Source of the DNA: Microthrixaceae bacterium
Lineage (GTDB): Bacteria > Actinomycetota > Acidimicrobiia > Acidimicrobiales > Microtrichaceae
Direction of reading: 5' to 3'
DNA: 64,000 nucleotides
Assembly (NCBI GenBank): GCA_023958095.1
Contig: JAMLGJ010000016.1
Span: 1-64,000 of the forward strand
Below are positions 51,948 to 60,259 of the stretch, in pieces. Both the position numbers and the translations under genes were made by a program. The notes below the pieces were generated by a model that worked only from the letters and a program-made list of their open reading frames with translations, ran no database searches and was not told the origin of the DNA. How positions within the stretch are numbered: position 1 is the stretch's first letter; each line of letters begins with the position of its first letter.

Positions 51948-53446
51948 GATCCGACCACCGCCGCGGTGTCGCCGCCCCGGAGGAGCAATGCCTGCTCGAT
52001 CAAGGGACGCCCCAACGGCGGGCCGGCTCCCTGCAGGTCGGCGATGGTCAGGGCGAGCGCACGCGACCGGTCGGCGCCGCGCATCGTGATGCAACCGGCG
52101 CGGAGTTGTTCCCTCAGGAGGTCCTCGGCCTCCCCGGTCAGGGGCGCCGCACGCCGCAGTTCCTCCCCGGCCAGGTCACGGTTGACCGTGACGCCCCTCT
52201 CGGCGGCAGCGCGCCGCGCAGCAGCGACACGCCCCGCGACCTCCGCGCTGGATTCTCCGGGCGGGCCCCGGAACACCGTGTCCGCGTCGGGCGCGGACAC
52301 CCCGAGGCGGATGTCGAAGCGGTCCATCAGAGGCCCGCTGAGGCGACGCCGGTAGCGGGCCAGCTGTGCTTCGGAACAGCCACAGGGACCGAATCCGAAC
52401 TGGCCGCAGGGACAGGGGTTGCTCGCGGCCACGAGCAGCACCCGGGCGGGAAGCTCGACCGAGATCGCAGCGCGCGAGACCCGGATCACACCGGACTCGA
52501 GGGGCTGTCGGAGTGCGTCGAGCACCGACGCGGGGAACTCGCCCAGTTCGTCGAGGAAGAGCACCCCGCCACTGGCCAGGCTCACCTCACCGGGACGAAG
52601 TGTGCTCGAACCACCGCCGACCATGGCAACCATCGATGCGGTGTGGTGCGGGGCACGCAGGGGTGGGCGGCGGATGAGGCCGCCGGCCCCGGGGAGGCAC
52701 CCGGCCGCGGAGTGAACCGCAGTGACCGCGAGCGCCTGGGGGTCATCCAGGCGCGGCAGGACTCCGGGCAGACGTCGCGCGAGCATCGTCTTGCCGGCAC
52801 CGGGTGGACCGCTCATGAGTAGGTGGTGGCCACCCGCAGCCGCCACCTCCAGCGCCGACCGTGCCAGGGGTTGGCCCCGCACATCGGCCAGGTCGGGTAT
52901 CGCTGCGTCCTCCCGTGGATCCGCCATGGGGACCGCAGGAGCCCAGTCGCCCTCGCCCCGTACGGCATCGACGACCTCCCTCAGCGCCGAGGCTCCGCGT
53001 GCACCCTCGCGGCACAGCCGCGCCTCGGCGATCGAGGGTGCGGGTACCACCGGTGTCCCCGTGCACGCAGCTGCCAGGGGGAGCATCCCGACCAGGGGGC
53101 GAAGTGCACCGTCGAGCCCGAGTTCACCCAGGAACGAGAGACCCTCCAGTGCGGCGACGGGGATCTCGCCCTCGGCCGCCAGCAGGCCGATCGCGATCGC
53201 GAGGTCCAGCCCCGCACCCACCTTGCGCATGTCGGTCGGCGCGAGGTTGACCGTGGTGCGCCGGGCGGGCCAGGAGAACCCGGAGCTCAACAGGGCCGAA
53301 CGCACCCGGTCCCGGGACTCGCGACAGGATGCATCCGGAAGCCCCACCACCGTGTAGCCGGGAAGCCCGTTGCTGGTGTGCACCTCCACCCTCACGGGAT
53401 GGCCACGCACCCCGAGCAGCGTTGCGGAACCGACGGTTGCCAACAC
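51944..53446 (-). CDS. comM: Mg-chelatase-like AAA+ protein ComM
   Basis: 500 residues. A N-terminal Lon-protease-like domain (VHTSNGLPGYTVVGLPD...SRDRVRSAL) is followed by AAA+ Walker A SGPPGAGKTMLARRLPG, Walker B FLDELGEFPA and NPCPCGQFGFGPCGCS, a four-Cys cluster typical of this family. In Vibrio, ComM is a branch-migration helicase in transformation. GTG at 53446 has AGGAG upstream. Confidence 0.95.
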   Translation of the reverse strand: MLATVGSATLLGVRGHPVRVEVHTSNGLPGYTVVGLPDASCRESRDRVRSALLSSGFSWPARRTTVNLAPTDMRKVGAGLDLAIAIGLLAAEGEIPVAALEGLSFLGELGLDGALRPLVGMLPLAAACTGTPVVPAPSIAEARLCREGARGASALREVVDAVRGEGDWAPAVPMADPREDAAIPDLADVRGQPLARSALEVAAAGGHHLLMSGPPGAGKTMLARRLPGVLPRLDDPQALAVTAVHSAAGCLPGAGGLIRRPPLRAPHHTASMVAMVGGGSSTLRPGEVSLASGGVLFLDELGEFPASVLDALRQPLESGVIRVSRAAISVELPARVLLVAASNPCPCGQFGFGPCGCSEAQLARYRRRLSGPLMDRFDIRLGVSAPDADTVFRGPPGESSAEVAGRVAAARRAAAERGVTVNRDLAGEELRRAAPLTGEAEDLLREQLRAGCITMRGADRSRALALTIADLQGAGPPLGRPLIEQALLLRGGDTAAVVGS

Positions 53447-53671
53447 GATTGCTCCTCCCGGACTCTCTCCCCTCCCGGCCCTGGCGGCCGGCGAGACGGG
53501 TTGGCGGGCGGACCATCGGGTCCGGGAGGCAGCTCGACGCTGCACGGCAGGTGTGCCCGTGGCCCACGAGCGGTGCGGGGCCAGGAGCTGTGGCCAACCT
53601 ACAGCAGGTGTGTGACAACGCAGTTCCGGGCCGCGTGGCCCGGTGTGGCTCCGGTGCCCGATACTGGGGCG

Positions 53672-53782
53672 ATGGGATTCAACCCGCACCGCCAGCACCG
53701 CCGCTCGGCGGTGGACATCATCATCGTGGCCGGCGCCCTCATCGCGACCGCCGCCGTCACGCTCTGGGCACTACTGGGCTAG
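53672..53782 (+). CDS. Small single-pass membrane protein
   Basis: 36 residues: a basic N-terminus (MGFNPHRQHRR) then one membrane helix (VDIIIVAGALIATAAVTLWAL). It is read from ATG at 53672 and ends 8 nt before the next gene, which shares its strand. It is too short for a domain call; the close spacing and positive-inside composition support it. Function unknown. Confidence 0.6.
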   Translation: MGFNPHRQHRRSAVDIIIVAGALIATAAVTLWALLG

Positions 53783-53790
53783 GTGCCGGC

Positions 53791-54009
53791 ATGCCCCGCT
53801 TCCTCGATCACACCGCCACCGCCGAGTGCGAGGTGCGCCGGATCCAGCCGTACCAGGCACTCAAGTCCTACCTGTGCCCCGGCTGCAACCGCGACATCCC
53901 CGCCGGCACCGGCCACATCGTCGCGGTCCCATTGGACGCGCCCGACCTGAGGCGCCACTGGCACCGCGGCTGTTGGCAGCACAGGATGCGGCGCGCCCCC
54001 AGGGAGTGA
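53791..54009 (+). CDS. Small conserved actinobacterial zinc-binding-like protein
   Basis: 72 residues with CPGCNRDIPAGTGH and a later HWHRGCW, a likely zinc-ribbon-like Cys2-His-Cys arrangement. Similar small proteins, sometimes labelled ATP/GTP-binding in actinomycete genomes, carry the same LCPGC and RHWHxxCW pattern. The mode of action is unknown. It follows the small membrane protein by 8 nt. Confidence 0.75.
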   Translation: MPRFLDHTATAECEVRRIQPYQALKSYLCPGCNRDIPAGTGHIVAVPLDAPDLRRHWHRGCWQHRMRRAPRE

Positions 54010-54072
54010 CACCCGCCGCCGGTTTCGGTATCGCAGCCGTGGGCGGGAACGCGACGGCCGGGGCCCGCGCGG

Positions 54073-54975
54073 TCAGCTGGGTGACAGGCAGGTGGTGACC
54101 CAGTCGACGATGTCGGCGGTCACCTCGTCCCGATTGGTCTCGTTCAAGAGCTCGTGGCGGGCACCGGCGTAGTAGCGGGCGGTCACCTCGGCCCCGGCGC
54201 TGCGCAGGGACTCCTCCAGGAGGCGCACCTGCGATGAGTTCCCCGACACGGGATCCTCGGTGCCGGTCACGAGCATCACCGGCGTTCCCGCCGGGGTCCG
54301 GGCAACCCCCTCCCCGGACATCGCGTCCTGGATCATCGCCATCATGCCGGCCGCGTAGGCGTGGGTGAGCGGGATCCCGTCACCACAGAGCGGGTCGTCC
54401 ACATAGGCATCCACCTCGGCGGCATCGCGGCTGAGCCAGTCATAGGGGGTGCGGGCCGGCTCGAACGCATCGTTGAACGAACCCAGCACATCGAGGGTCT
54501 CGTCCCCCATGCCTGCGTCGACCGCGGCCCCGAGTGCAGTCACCACCTCGTCCATGCCCTCCGCGAGGGGCCCCATGGAGCCCGACAGGACGTAGCCCGC
54601 CAGGTCGCAGTCACCCCGCTCCACGAGGGCCTGCACGAACAGTGACCCCATCGAGTGCCCGAACAGCACGACCGGGGCGCCGGTGCGCTGCGCTGCGATC
54701 GACACGAGGTGAGCCAGGTCGTCCAGCACCCCCTGCATGCCAGCGTCGCCGAGCCTGCCCGGCCCGGTCGAGAGTGCGGTGGCCCCGTGGCCCCTGTGGT
54801 CCAGCGCGAACGCGGCCAGACCGGCGTCGTTGAGCGCGCCGGCGAAGCGTCCGTACCTGCCGCTGTGCTCGGAGGCACCATGGGCGATCACGACCGATCC
54901 CCGGGCCGAGGCAACGGGCCAGCTGCGGTAGTGGACCTCCACGCCGTCGGTGGACTCGAACGACTCCTGATTCAT
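54073..54975 (-). CDS. Alpha/beta-hydrolase, monoacylglycerol lipase-like
   Basis: 300 residues. VVIAHGASEHSGRYGRFAGAL and DHRGHGATALSTGP match lysophospholipase/monoglyceride lipases, LFGHSMGSLFVQ is the nucleophile elbow (Ser near 102), and the catalytic Asp and His lie in VTGTEDPVSG and GARHELLNE. Deacylation of a lipid is the probable role. ATG at 54975 has GGGAG upstream. It is last in the rplS-yraN run. Confidence 0.9.
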   Translation of the reverse strand: MNQESFESTDGVEVHYRSWPVASARGSVVIAHGASEHSGRYGRFAGALNDAGLAAFALDHRGHGATALSTGPGRLGDAGMQGVLDDLAHLVSIAAQRTGAPVVLFGHSMGSLFVQALVERGDCDLAGYVLSGSMGPLAEGMDEVVTALGAAVDAGMGDETLDVLGSFNDAFEPARTPYDWLSRDAAEVDAYVDDPLCGDGIPLTHAYAAGMMAMIQDAMSGEGVARTPAGTPVMLVTGTEDPVSGNSSQVRLLEESLRSAGAEVTARYYAGARHELLNETNRDEVTADIVDWVTTCLSPS

Positions 54976-55078
54976 CCGGACTCCCGTCATAGCTGCTCGT
55001 CTGGGCAACCCGTCCGTGTGGCCACGCCGGCGTTGCACTCGGTCGGTCCGGTCGGCCGCGGCCCACCGTCGCCGCAAC

Positions 55079-55435
55079 TCAGAATGCCCCATGGATCACC
55101 TCCACGCGCGTTCCGACCACTGCGGCCACATCGAATCGGATCTGTCGCGCCCGCTGACCGCTGCTGGCCAGGAACTGCCCGGCCGCGTTGCGCAGGCGCT
55201 GCCGGCGCCTGTGGTCGACCGCTTCGAACGGGCTGCCGAAACGCTCCGAACTGCGCGCCTTGACCTCGCAGAACACCAGCGTCTCTGCGCAACGGACGAC
55301 GATGTCGAGCTCACCGGCGGCACAGCGCCAGTTGCGGGCGACCACGGTGCAGCCACGCTGCAGGTACCAACGCGCCACGAGCTCCTCGCCCCGGCGACCG
55401 AGTGCGATGTGGTCGAAGCGGCGTGGCTGCGACAT
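55079..55435 (-). CDS. yraN: UPF0102 (YraN) nuclease-like protein
   Basis: 118 residues with the Holliday-junction-resolvase-like PD-(D/E)xK fold of UPF0102: GRRGEELVARWYLQRG, ARNWRCAAGELDIVVR, FCEVKARSSERFGSPFEAV. The ELD and EVK acids are the expected metal ligands. Function is unproven in vivo. ATG at 55435 has GGAG upstream. It follows rplS on the same strand. Confidence 0.92.
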   Translation of the reverse strand: MSQPRRFDHIALGRRGEELVARWYLQRGCTVVARNWRCAAGELDIVVRCAETLVFCEVKARSSERFGSPFEAVDHRRRQRLRNAAGQFLASSGQRARQIRFDVAAVVGTRVEVIHGAF

Positions 55436-55496
55436 CCCTGCTCCATCCTGGGGATCCGGCGTTCGCCGGACGGTTGGGGGGAAGCAGGCCGGGTGT

Positions 55497-55841
55497 TCAG
55501 TCGCGCTTCTCGCGCACCTTCGCAGCCTTGCCGACTCGATCGCGCAGGTAGTAGAGCTTCGCCCTGCGCACGTCACCGCGGCTGAAGACCTCGATGTGGT
55601 CGATCACCGGCGAGTGCAGCGGGAAGGTGCGCTCCACCCCGACGCCGTTGCTCAGCTTGCGCACCGTGAAGCTCTCCTGCAGACCACTTCCGCGGCGTGA
55701 GATGACGACACCCTGGAACATCTGGAGCCGTTCCTTGTTGCCCTCGATCACCTTCACGTGGACCTTGAGGGTGTCACCGGCAGCGAAGTCGGGCACGTCG
55801 TCGCGCATGCTCGCCTGGTCGATCACATCGGTGGACTTCAT
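55497..55841 (-). CDS. rplS: 50S ribosomal protein L19
   Basis: 114 residues, normal length. [52 protein letters not shown] and [12 protein letters not shown] are family blocks. It sits at the subunit interface. AGGAG precedes the ATG at 55841. It follows trmD, the usual order. Confidence 0.97.
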   Translation of the reverse strand: MKSTDVIDQASMRDDVPDFAAGDTLKVHVKVIEGNKERLQMFQGVVISRRGSGLQESFTVRKLSNGVGVERTFPLHSPVIDHIEVFSRGDVRRAKLYYLRDRVGKAAKVREKRD

Positions 55842-55961
55842 CTCGGTCTCCTGGAATACCGGGCACCCTCGGAGGTGCTGACCCGGTCGGCTCGGGCTCT
55901 GCGCCGCCTGGCGCGGGATCTCCGATGTTAGCGAGGAGCACCTCACCGGCGAAAGCCGGCG

Positions 55962-56714
55962 TCAGCTCCGCGAGGAGTCCTGTGACCCGGGCAGGTCCAA
56001 ACCGAACTCGCCGAGCAACTTCACCTCGCGCTCGTCGAGACCTCCCCTGGCCTCGATGAGGTCGGGCCGCTGCCTGATCGTGCGCTGCAGCGACATCGCA
56101 TGGCGCCACCGCGCCACACGCGCGTGGTCGCCGCCGCGCAGCACTTCGGGCACCGACCACCCCCGGTAGTCCGCAGGCCTGGTGTACTGCGGGTACTCGA
56201 GCAGCCCGTCGGAGAACGACTCCTCGATGCCCGAGCGCTCGTTCCCCATGACACCCGGAACGAGCCTGACCACCGCCTCCACGACGACCATCGCGGCGAC
56301 TTCCCCGCCGTTGACCACGTAGTCCCCGATCGAGAGCTCGTAGTCCACGAGGTGCTCGACGATGCGCTGGTCCACGCCCTCGTAGCGTCCGCACAGCAGG
56401 CTGAACCCATCCGTCGCGGCCAGCTCGCGCGCAAGGCCCTGGTCGAGCGTCCTGCCACCCGGGCCCAGCAGGATCAGCGGCCGCGGCGGATCCCGTTGCT
56501 CCACGGTGTCGAACACCGGCTCCGGCTTCATCACCATCCCTGCCCCACCACCGAACGGGGCGTCATCGACGCTGCGGTGCACGTCGGTGCACTGGTCTCG
56601 CAGGTCGTGGGTGCGCAACTCGACGACGCCCCTGGAGATCGCCCTGCCCAGCAGGCTCTCCGAGGCGAAGGACTCGATCATCCCCGGGAAGATCGTCAGC
56701 ACATCGATACGCAT
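55962..56714 (-). CDS. trmD: tRNA (guanine-N1)-methyltransferase
   Basis: 250 residues with the SPOUT trefoil-knot fold. It methylates G37 next to the anticodon. DVLTIFPGMIESF, DDAPFGGGAGMVMKPEPVF, LCGRYEGVDQRIVEHLVDYELSIGDYVVNGGE, and the C-terminal PEYTRP-like YPQYTRPADYRG are diagnostic. ATG at 56714 lies 16 nt after rimM. Confidence 0.97.
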   Translation of the reverse strand: MRIDVLTIFPGMIESFASESLLGRAISRGVVELRTHDLRDQCTDVHRSVDDAPFGGGAGMVMKPEPVFDTVEQRDPPRPLILLGPGGRTLDQGLARELAATDGFSLLCGRYEGVDQRIVEHLVDYELSIGDYVVNGGEVAAMVVVEAVVRLVPGVMGNERSGIEESFSDGLLEYPQYTRPADYRGWSVPEVLRGGDHARVARWRHAMSLQRTIRQRPDLIEARGGLDEREVKLLGEFGLDLPGSQDSSRS

Positions 56715-56730
56715 CCGCAACCCCCGGTGT

Positions 56731-57210
56731 TCAGATGTCGAACAGTCCCTCTGGAACGTCGACCCGTACCGAGGATCCGCTGGGGCCCTCCGTGACGAAG
56801 TTGACGGGCACGAGTGCCCCGCTGTCGAGTTCGAGGATGTCCGCCGCCGGGTTGTCGAGCACCGCCACGACCGTGCCACGGCCCTTGCCGTGCTGGTCGA
56901 CCACCTCACAGCCGATGAGCTCGTGGACCCACAGGACGGTGTCGTCGGCGACCGGTTCGGCCCACAGCAGCAGGCCCCGGAGCTCCTCCGCCGCTTCCCG
57001 GGTGCGGTAGCCGTCGAAGCTCATCAGCCAACGACCGCCATGGGGTCGTGCCGTTGCGAGCACGAGGTCCCCGGAACCGGTGACGAATGTGGTTCCGGCC
57101 CTCGTGCGTTCCGGGTGGTTGGAACCGAGATCGACGATGACCTCGCCGGTGAGCCCGTGTGCACGGGCGATGCGTCCGACCTCCAGCAGGCCGGGACGTG
57201 GGGCCGGCAC
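56731..57210 (-). CDS. rimM: Ribosome maturation factor RimM
   Basis: About 159 residues. The RimM N-terminal barrel starts LEVGRIARAHGLTGEVIVDL, and the PRC-like barrel contains LIGCEVVDQHGKGRGTVVAV and ALVPVNFVTE. It helps form the 3' domain of 16S rRNA. GTG at 57210, 8 nt after the khpA stop, is preferred to an ATG at 57249 that would overlap that gene by 32 nt. The ribosome site is weak. Confidence 0.92.
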   Translation of the reverse strand: MPAPRPGLLEVGRIARAHGLTGEVIVDLGSNHPERTRAGTTFVTGSGDLVLATARPHGGRWLMSFDGYRTREAAEELRGLLLWAEPVADDTVLWVHELIGCEVVDQHGKGRGTVVAVLDNPAADILELDSGALVPVNFVTEGPSGSSVRVDVPEGLFDI

Positions 57211-57217
57211 GGGACCG

Positions 57218-57490
57218 TCAGTCCACGAACTCGATGTCCACCTCGACACCGTCGCGCACTGCTGCAGCCCTGGTCACGACGCGGATTGCGTTGGCCATGC
57301 GGCCGCGCTTGCCGATGACACGGCCCATGTCGCCATCGGCCACCGAGACGTTCAACTCCAGGCGGTCATCAAGGTCGACCACGTCAACGTTCACCTCGTC
57401 GGGATGGTCGACCAGGGAGCGGGTCATGTGGGTGAGTACGGCTGTGGCGTGCTCGGCGCCACCTGCACCGGTGGTCTCCGCGTCGCTCAC
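57218..57490 (-). CDS. khpA: KH-domain RNA-binding protein KhpA
   Basis: 90 residues, a single KH domain with the GxxG loop in GRVIGKRGRMANAIRVV. In streptococci KhpA pairs with KhpB and affects elongation and small RNAs. GTG at 57490 overlaps the rpsP stop by 4 nt. Context rpsP-khpA-rimM-trmD-rplS is standard. Confidence 0.93.
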   Translation of the reverse strand: MSDAETTGAGGAEHATAVLTHMTRSLVDHPDEVNVDVVDLDDRLELNVSVADGDMGRVIGKRGRMANAIRVVTRAAAVRDGVEVDIEFVD

Positions 57491-57759
57491 TTGGCGGCCT
57501 TCGAGGCCTCGAACGCCTCCCAGGCGCCGGAGATCTCGAGCAGCTTGCGCACCCGCTCCGACGGCAGCGCCCCGTTGCGGAGCCACTGCACGGCCTTGTC
57601 GTTGTCCACGGTCACCGCCGATGGCTCCCGGCGCGGGTCATAGGTGCCCACGATCTCGAGGTACCGTCCGTCACGCGGGGCGCGGCTGTCGGCAGCCACG
57701 ATGCGATAGGTCGGTTGCTTTTTCTTTCCCACTCGGGTGAGGCGGAGTCGAACTGCCAC
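57487..57759 (-). CDS. rpsP: 30S ribosomal protein S16
   Basis: 90 residues. VRLRLTRVGKKKQPTYRIV and AADSRAPRDGRYLEIVGTYDP are conserved, with a charged C-terminal helix. It stabilises the 30S body. It heads the rpsP-khpA-rimM-trmD-rplS-yraN run, about 190 nt downstream of ffh. Confidence 0.98.
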   Translation of the reverse strand: MAVRLRLTRVGKKKQPTYRIVAADSRAPRDGRYLEIVGTYDPRREPSAVTVDNDKAVQWLRNGALPSERVRKLLEISGAWEAFEASKAAK

Positions 57760-57919
57760 GTTGATGTGCTCTTTCGGATGCGTGGGCGGCTAGGAGTCGG
57801 CGCCCGGGTGACCCCGACGTCCGGCAGTCACCCTTGGGCGGTTCCGCCGGCGTACCGGCGAAGGACAATGATGGTACCCGAGGAGGGCGCGCAGCAATTC
57901 CCGCGGGCTCCGCCGCCGC

Positions 57920-57940
57920 GGCACCGGGGGCTCCGGTGCC
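57920..57940 (-). terminator. Hairpin after ffh
   Basis: GGCACCGG and CCGGTGCC pair over 8 bp around GGGCT, 10 nt past the ffh stop on the minus strand. No U tract follows. The remaining 57760-57919 gap shows no gene. Confidence 0.45.
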
Positions 57941-57949
57941 GACCGGGGG

Positions 57950-59419
57950 TCAGAGCCCGGGACTCCCGGGACCCTTGAGGGCATCGGGGAGCTGGGCCTC
58001 CATCTCCTCGCGCGTGGGCAGCTGGAACGAGGACGCCTTCGGCTTCCCGGCCCCCTTCGGGGTGACCCGCCCCCCGCTCTTTCGCCCCTTGCGGCCCTTC
58101 TTCTTGCGCTTCGGCGTGCGACCCATCTCCTGCATCATCTGGCGCATCTGGCGGAACTGGGCCACGAGCTGGCTCACGTCGCTCGAGGAGGTTCCCGAAC
58201 CGCGGGCGATCCGCGAACGGCGGCTCCCGTCGATGATGTCGGGTTGCACCCGCTCCTCACGGGTCATGGAATGGATGATGCCCTCGATCCGCGCGATGTG
58301 GTGGTCCTCGATCTCGACGTCGCGAACCTCCTTCGGGACCCCGGGCATCATGCCCATGAGGCCCGAGAGCGGGCCCATCTTCTTGATGGACTGCATCTGT
58401 TCCAGGAAGTCGTCGAGGGTGAAGGTGCCCTCCAGCATCCGCTGGGCGGCGGCCTCGGCCTCCTCGGCCTCGAAGGCCTGTTCGGCCTTCTCGATGAGTG
58501 TCGCCAGGTCGCCCTCGCCCAGGATCCTCCCGGCGAGGCGGTCCGGGTGGAACAGGTCGAAGTCCTCGACCTTCTCCCCGGTGGAGGCGAACGCGATCGG
58601 CTTGCCGACGACCTCCTTGACCGACAGGGCGGCGCCGCCCCTGGCGTCACCGTCCAGCTTGGTCAGTATCACGCCGTCCAGGGAGAGGGTCTCGTTGAAG
58701 GACTCCGCCACCCCGACCGCGTCCTGGCCGGTCATGGCGTCGACCACCAGGAAGGTGTAGTCGGGTTGCAGCTCGGCTGAGATCCGCCGCACCTGGTCCA
58801 TCATCTCGGCGTCGATCGCCAACCGGCCGGCGGTGTCGCAGATCAGGACGTCACGACCCTGCGCCCTGGCCTCCGCCCTCGCGGCGCGGGCCACCTCCAC
58901 GGGGTCGCCCTCACCCGAGGCCACGACGTCGTCGGGAGCGGAGTAGACCGGCACCCCCACCTGCTCCGCGAGGGTTCTCAGCTGTTGCACCGCAGCCGGG
59001 CGTTGCAGGTCGGTTCCGACCAGGATCGGGTTGCGGCCCTGGGCACGGAACCAGCGCGCCAGCTTGGCCGAGTTCGTCGTCTTGCCGGAGCCCTGGAGCC
59101 CGGCCATGAGCACCACGGTGGGCGGCTTGGACGCATAGGAGATCCGCAGCGTCTCCCCGCCGAGGGTCTCGGTGAGCTCCTCGAGGACGATCTTCTTGAC
59201 CTGGAGTGCCGGGTTGAGCGCCTTGGAAAGGTCCTCGCCGACCGCACGCTCGCGGATGCGGCCGAGCATGGACTTGACCACGGCCAGGTTCACATCCGCC
59301 TCGAGCAGGGCGAGGCGGATCTCGCGCAGGACGTCGTCCACGTCCGCCGCGGTCAGGTGGCCCTTGCCCCGCAGGCGGCTGAATATGCCTTCGAAACGGT
59401 CGCTGAGTGACTCGAACAT
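57950..59419 (-). CDS. ffh: Signal recognition particle protein Ffh
   Basis: 489 residues. The N domain is followed by the SRP GTPase: GLQGSGKTTNSAKLA (G1), DTAGRLAID, and TKLDGDARGG (G4). The methionine-rich M domain spans about 325-435 and binds SRP RNA and signal sequences; FLEQMQSIKKMGPL lies in it. The tail is basic. It targets membrane proteins together with FtsY, encoded about 2.6 kb away. Confidence 0.98.
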   Translation of the reverse strand: MFESLSDRFEGIFSRLRGKGHLTAADVDDVLREIRLALLEADVNLAVVKSMLGRIRERAVGEDLSKALNPALQVKKIVLEELTETLGGETLRISYASKPPTVVLMAGLQGSGKTTNSAKLARWFRAQGRNPILVGTDLQRPAAVQQLRTLAEQVGVPVYSAPDDVVASGEGDPVEVARAARAEARAQGRDVLICDTAGRLAIDAEMMDQVRRISAELQPDYTFLVVDAMTGQDAVGVAESFNETLSLDGVILTKLDGDARGGAALSVKEVVGKPIAFASTGEKVEDFDLFHPDRLAGRILGEGDLATLIEKAEQAFEAEEAEAAAQRMLEGTFTLDDFLEQMQSIKKMGPLSGLMGMMPGVPKEVRDVEIEDHHIARIEGIIHSMTREERVQPDIIDGSRRSRIARGSGTSSSDVSQLVAQFRQMRQMMQEMGRTPKRKKKGRKGRKSGGRVTPKGAGKPKASSFQLPTREEMEAQLPDALKGPGSPGL

Positions 59420-59492
59420 CGTCAGCCAACGCTACCGGTACGCCGGGCACCCGCAGCAACACACCCCGGGACGGCGGTGCCGGCGAGCCGGC

Positions 59493-60155
59493 TCAGCCCA
59501 CACGATCCAGCAGGCGGGCCAGCACCCGACGGGTCGAATCGACATCCTGTGCCCCGGGCAGGACCACGGCGCCGTTGAACACCACCGCGGGCACTCCTGT
59601 CACCCCGATCGCCATCGCGTCCTCGATGTCCGCCGCGACCTCCTCGCTGCCCCTCGACGACTCCAGCACCTCCGCTACCCGGGCGGCGTCCAGGCCCACC
59701 TCGGAGGCGAGACGCACCAGCGTGGGGTGGTCGGCGATGTTGCACCCCTCGGTGAAGTAGCCCCGGAACAGACGGTCCACCACCTCGCCGGTCGACTCCG
59801 GGTGCTCCTCCTGGGCCCACAGCACCAGGCGGTGTGCATCGAGGGTGCCCACCCTGAGCGCCCGGTCGAAGCGGTACTCGATGCCGGCCTCTGAACCCAA
59901 CCGGCCCAGACGGGACTGCATCGCGTCGAAGGCACCGGGGCCGTACTTGGCCTCGATCGCCGGGCGCAGCTCCCTGGGTTCGGCACCCGCACCCGGGTCG
60001 AGCTGGTACGCCCGCCATCGCAGCTCGATCCGTGCCGCGTCCGCCCCGAGGCCCTCGATCGCACGTACCAGGCGGTGGTGCCCCAGGTAGCACCACGGGC
60101 ACACCACGTCACTGAAGATGTCGAGTCGCACACCGGGACGAACCATGCTGCGCAT
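59493..60155 (-). CDS. DsbA-family oxidoreductase, FrnE-like
   Basis: 220 residues of the thioredoxin-fold DsbA/FrnE group. The CxxC active site is at about residue 18 (DVVCPWCYLG). GVTGVPAVVFNG contains the cis-proline. The segment is helical, as in 2-hydroxychromene-2-carboxylate isomerase relatives. No signal peptide is seen, so a cytosolic thiol role is likely. Starts at 60155 or 60146 are possible; the ribosome site falls inside a tandem repeat. Confidence 0.9.
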   Translation of the reverse strand: MRSMVRPGVRLDIFSDVVCPWCYLGHHRLVRAIEGLGADAARIELRWRAYQLDPGAGAEPRELRPAIEAKYGPGAFDAMQSRLGRLGSEAGIEYRFDRALRVGTLDAHRLVLWAQEEHPESTGEVVDRLFRGYFTEGCNIADHPTLVRLASEVGLDAARVAEVLESSRGSEEVAADIEDAMAIGVTGVPAVVFNGAVVLPGAQDVDSTRRVLARLLDRVG

Positions 60156-60160
60156 CGCGT

Positions 60161-60211
60161 TGTTCCCTGCTGTGCGTTGAACCCTGCTGTGCGTTGTTCC
60201 CTGCTGTCCCG
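60161..60211. repeat. Three tandem 17-bp repeats before the DsbA-like gene
   Basis: TGTTCCCTGCTGTGCGT (60161-60177), a copy differing in two bases (60178-60194), and a third with three changes at its end (60195-60211). The nearest copy supplies the likely ribosome binding sequence of the DsbA-like gene. It differs from the other two arrays in the window. Confidence 0.85.
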
Positions 60212-60259
60212 CGACATCGGCGGTGCTGCCAGCGGGCCGCAACCGACCGCCCGGTCGGC

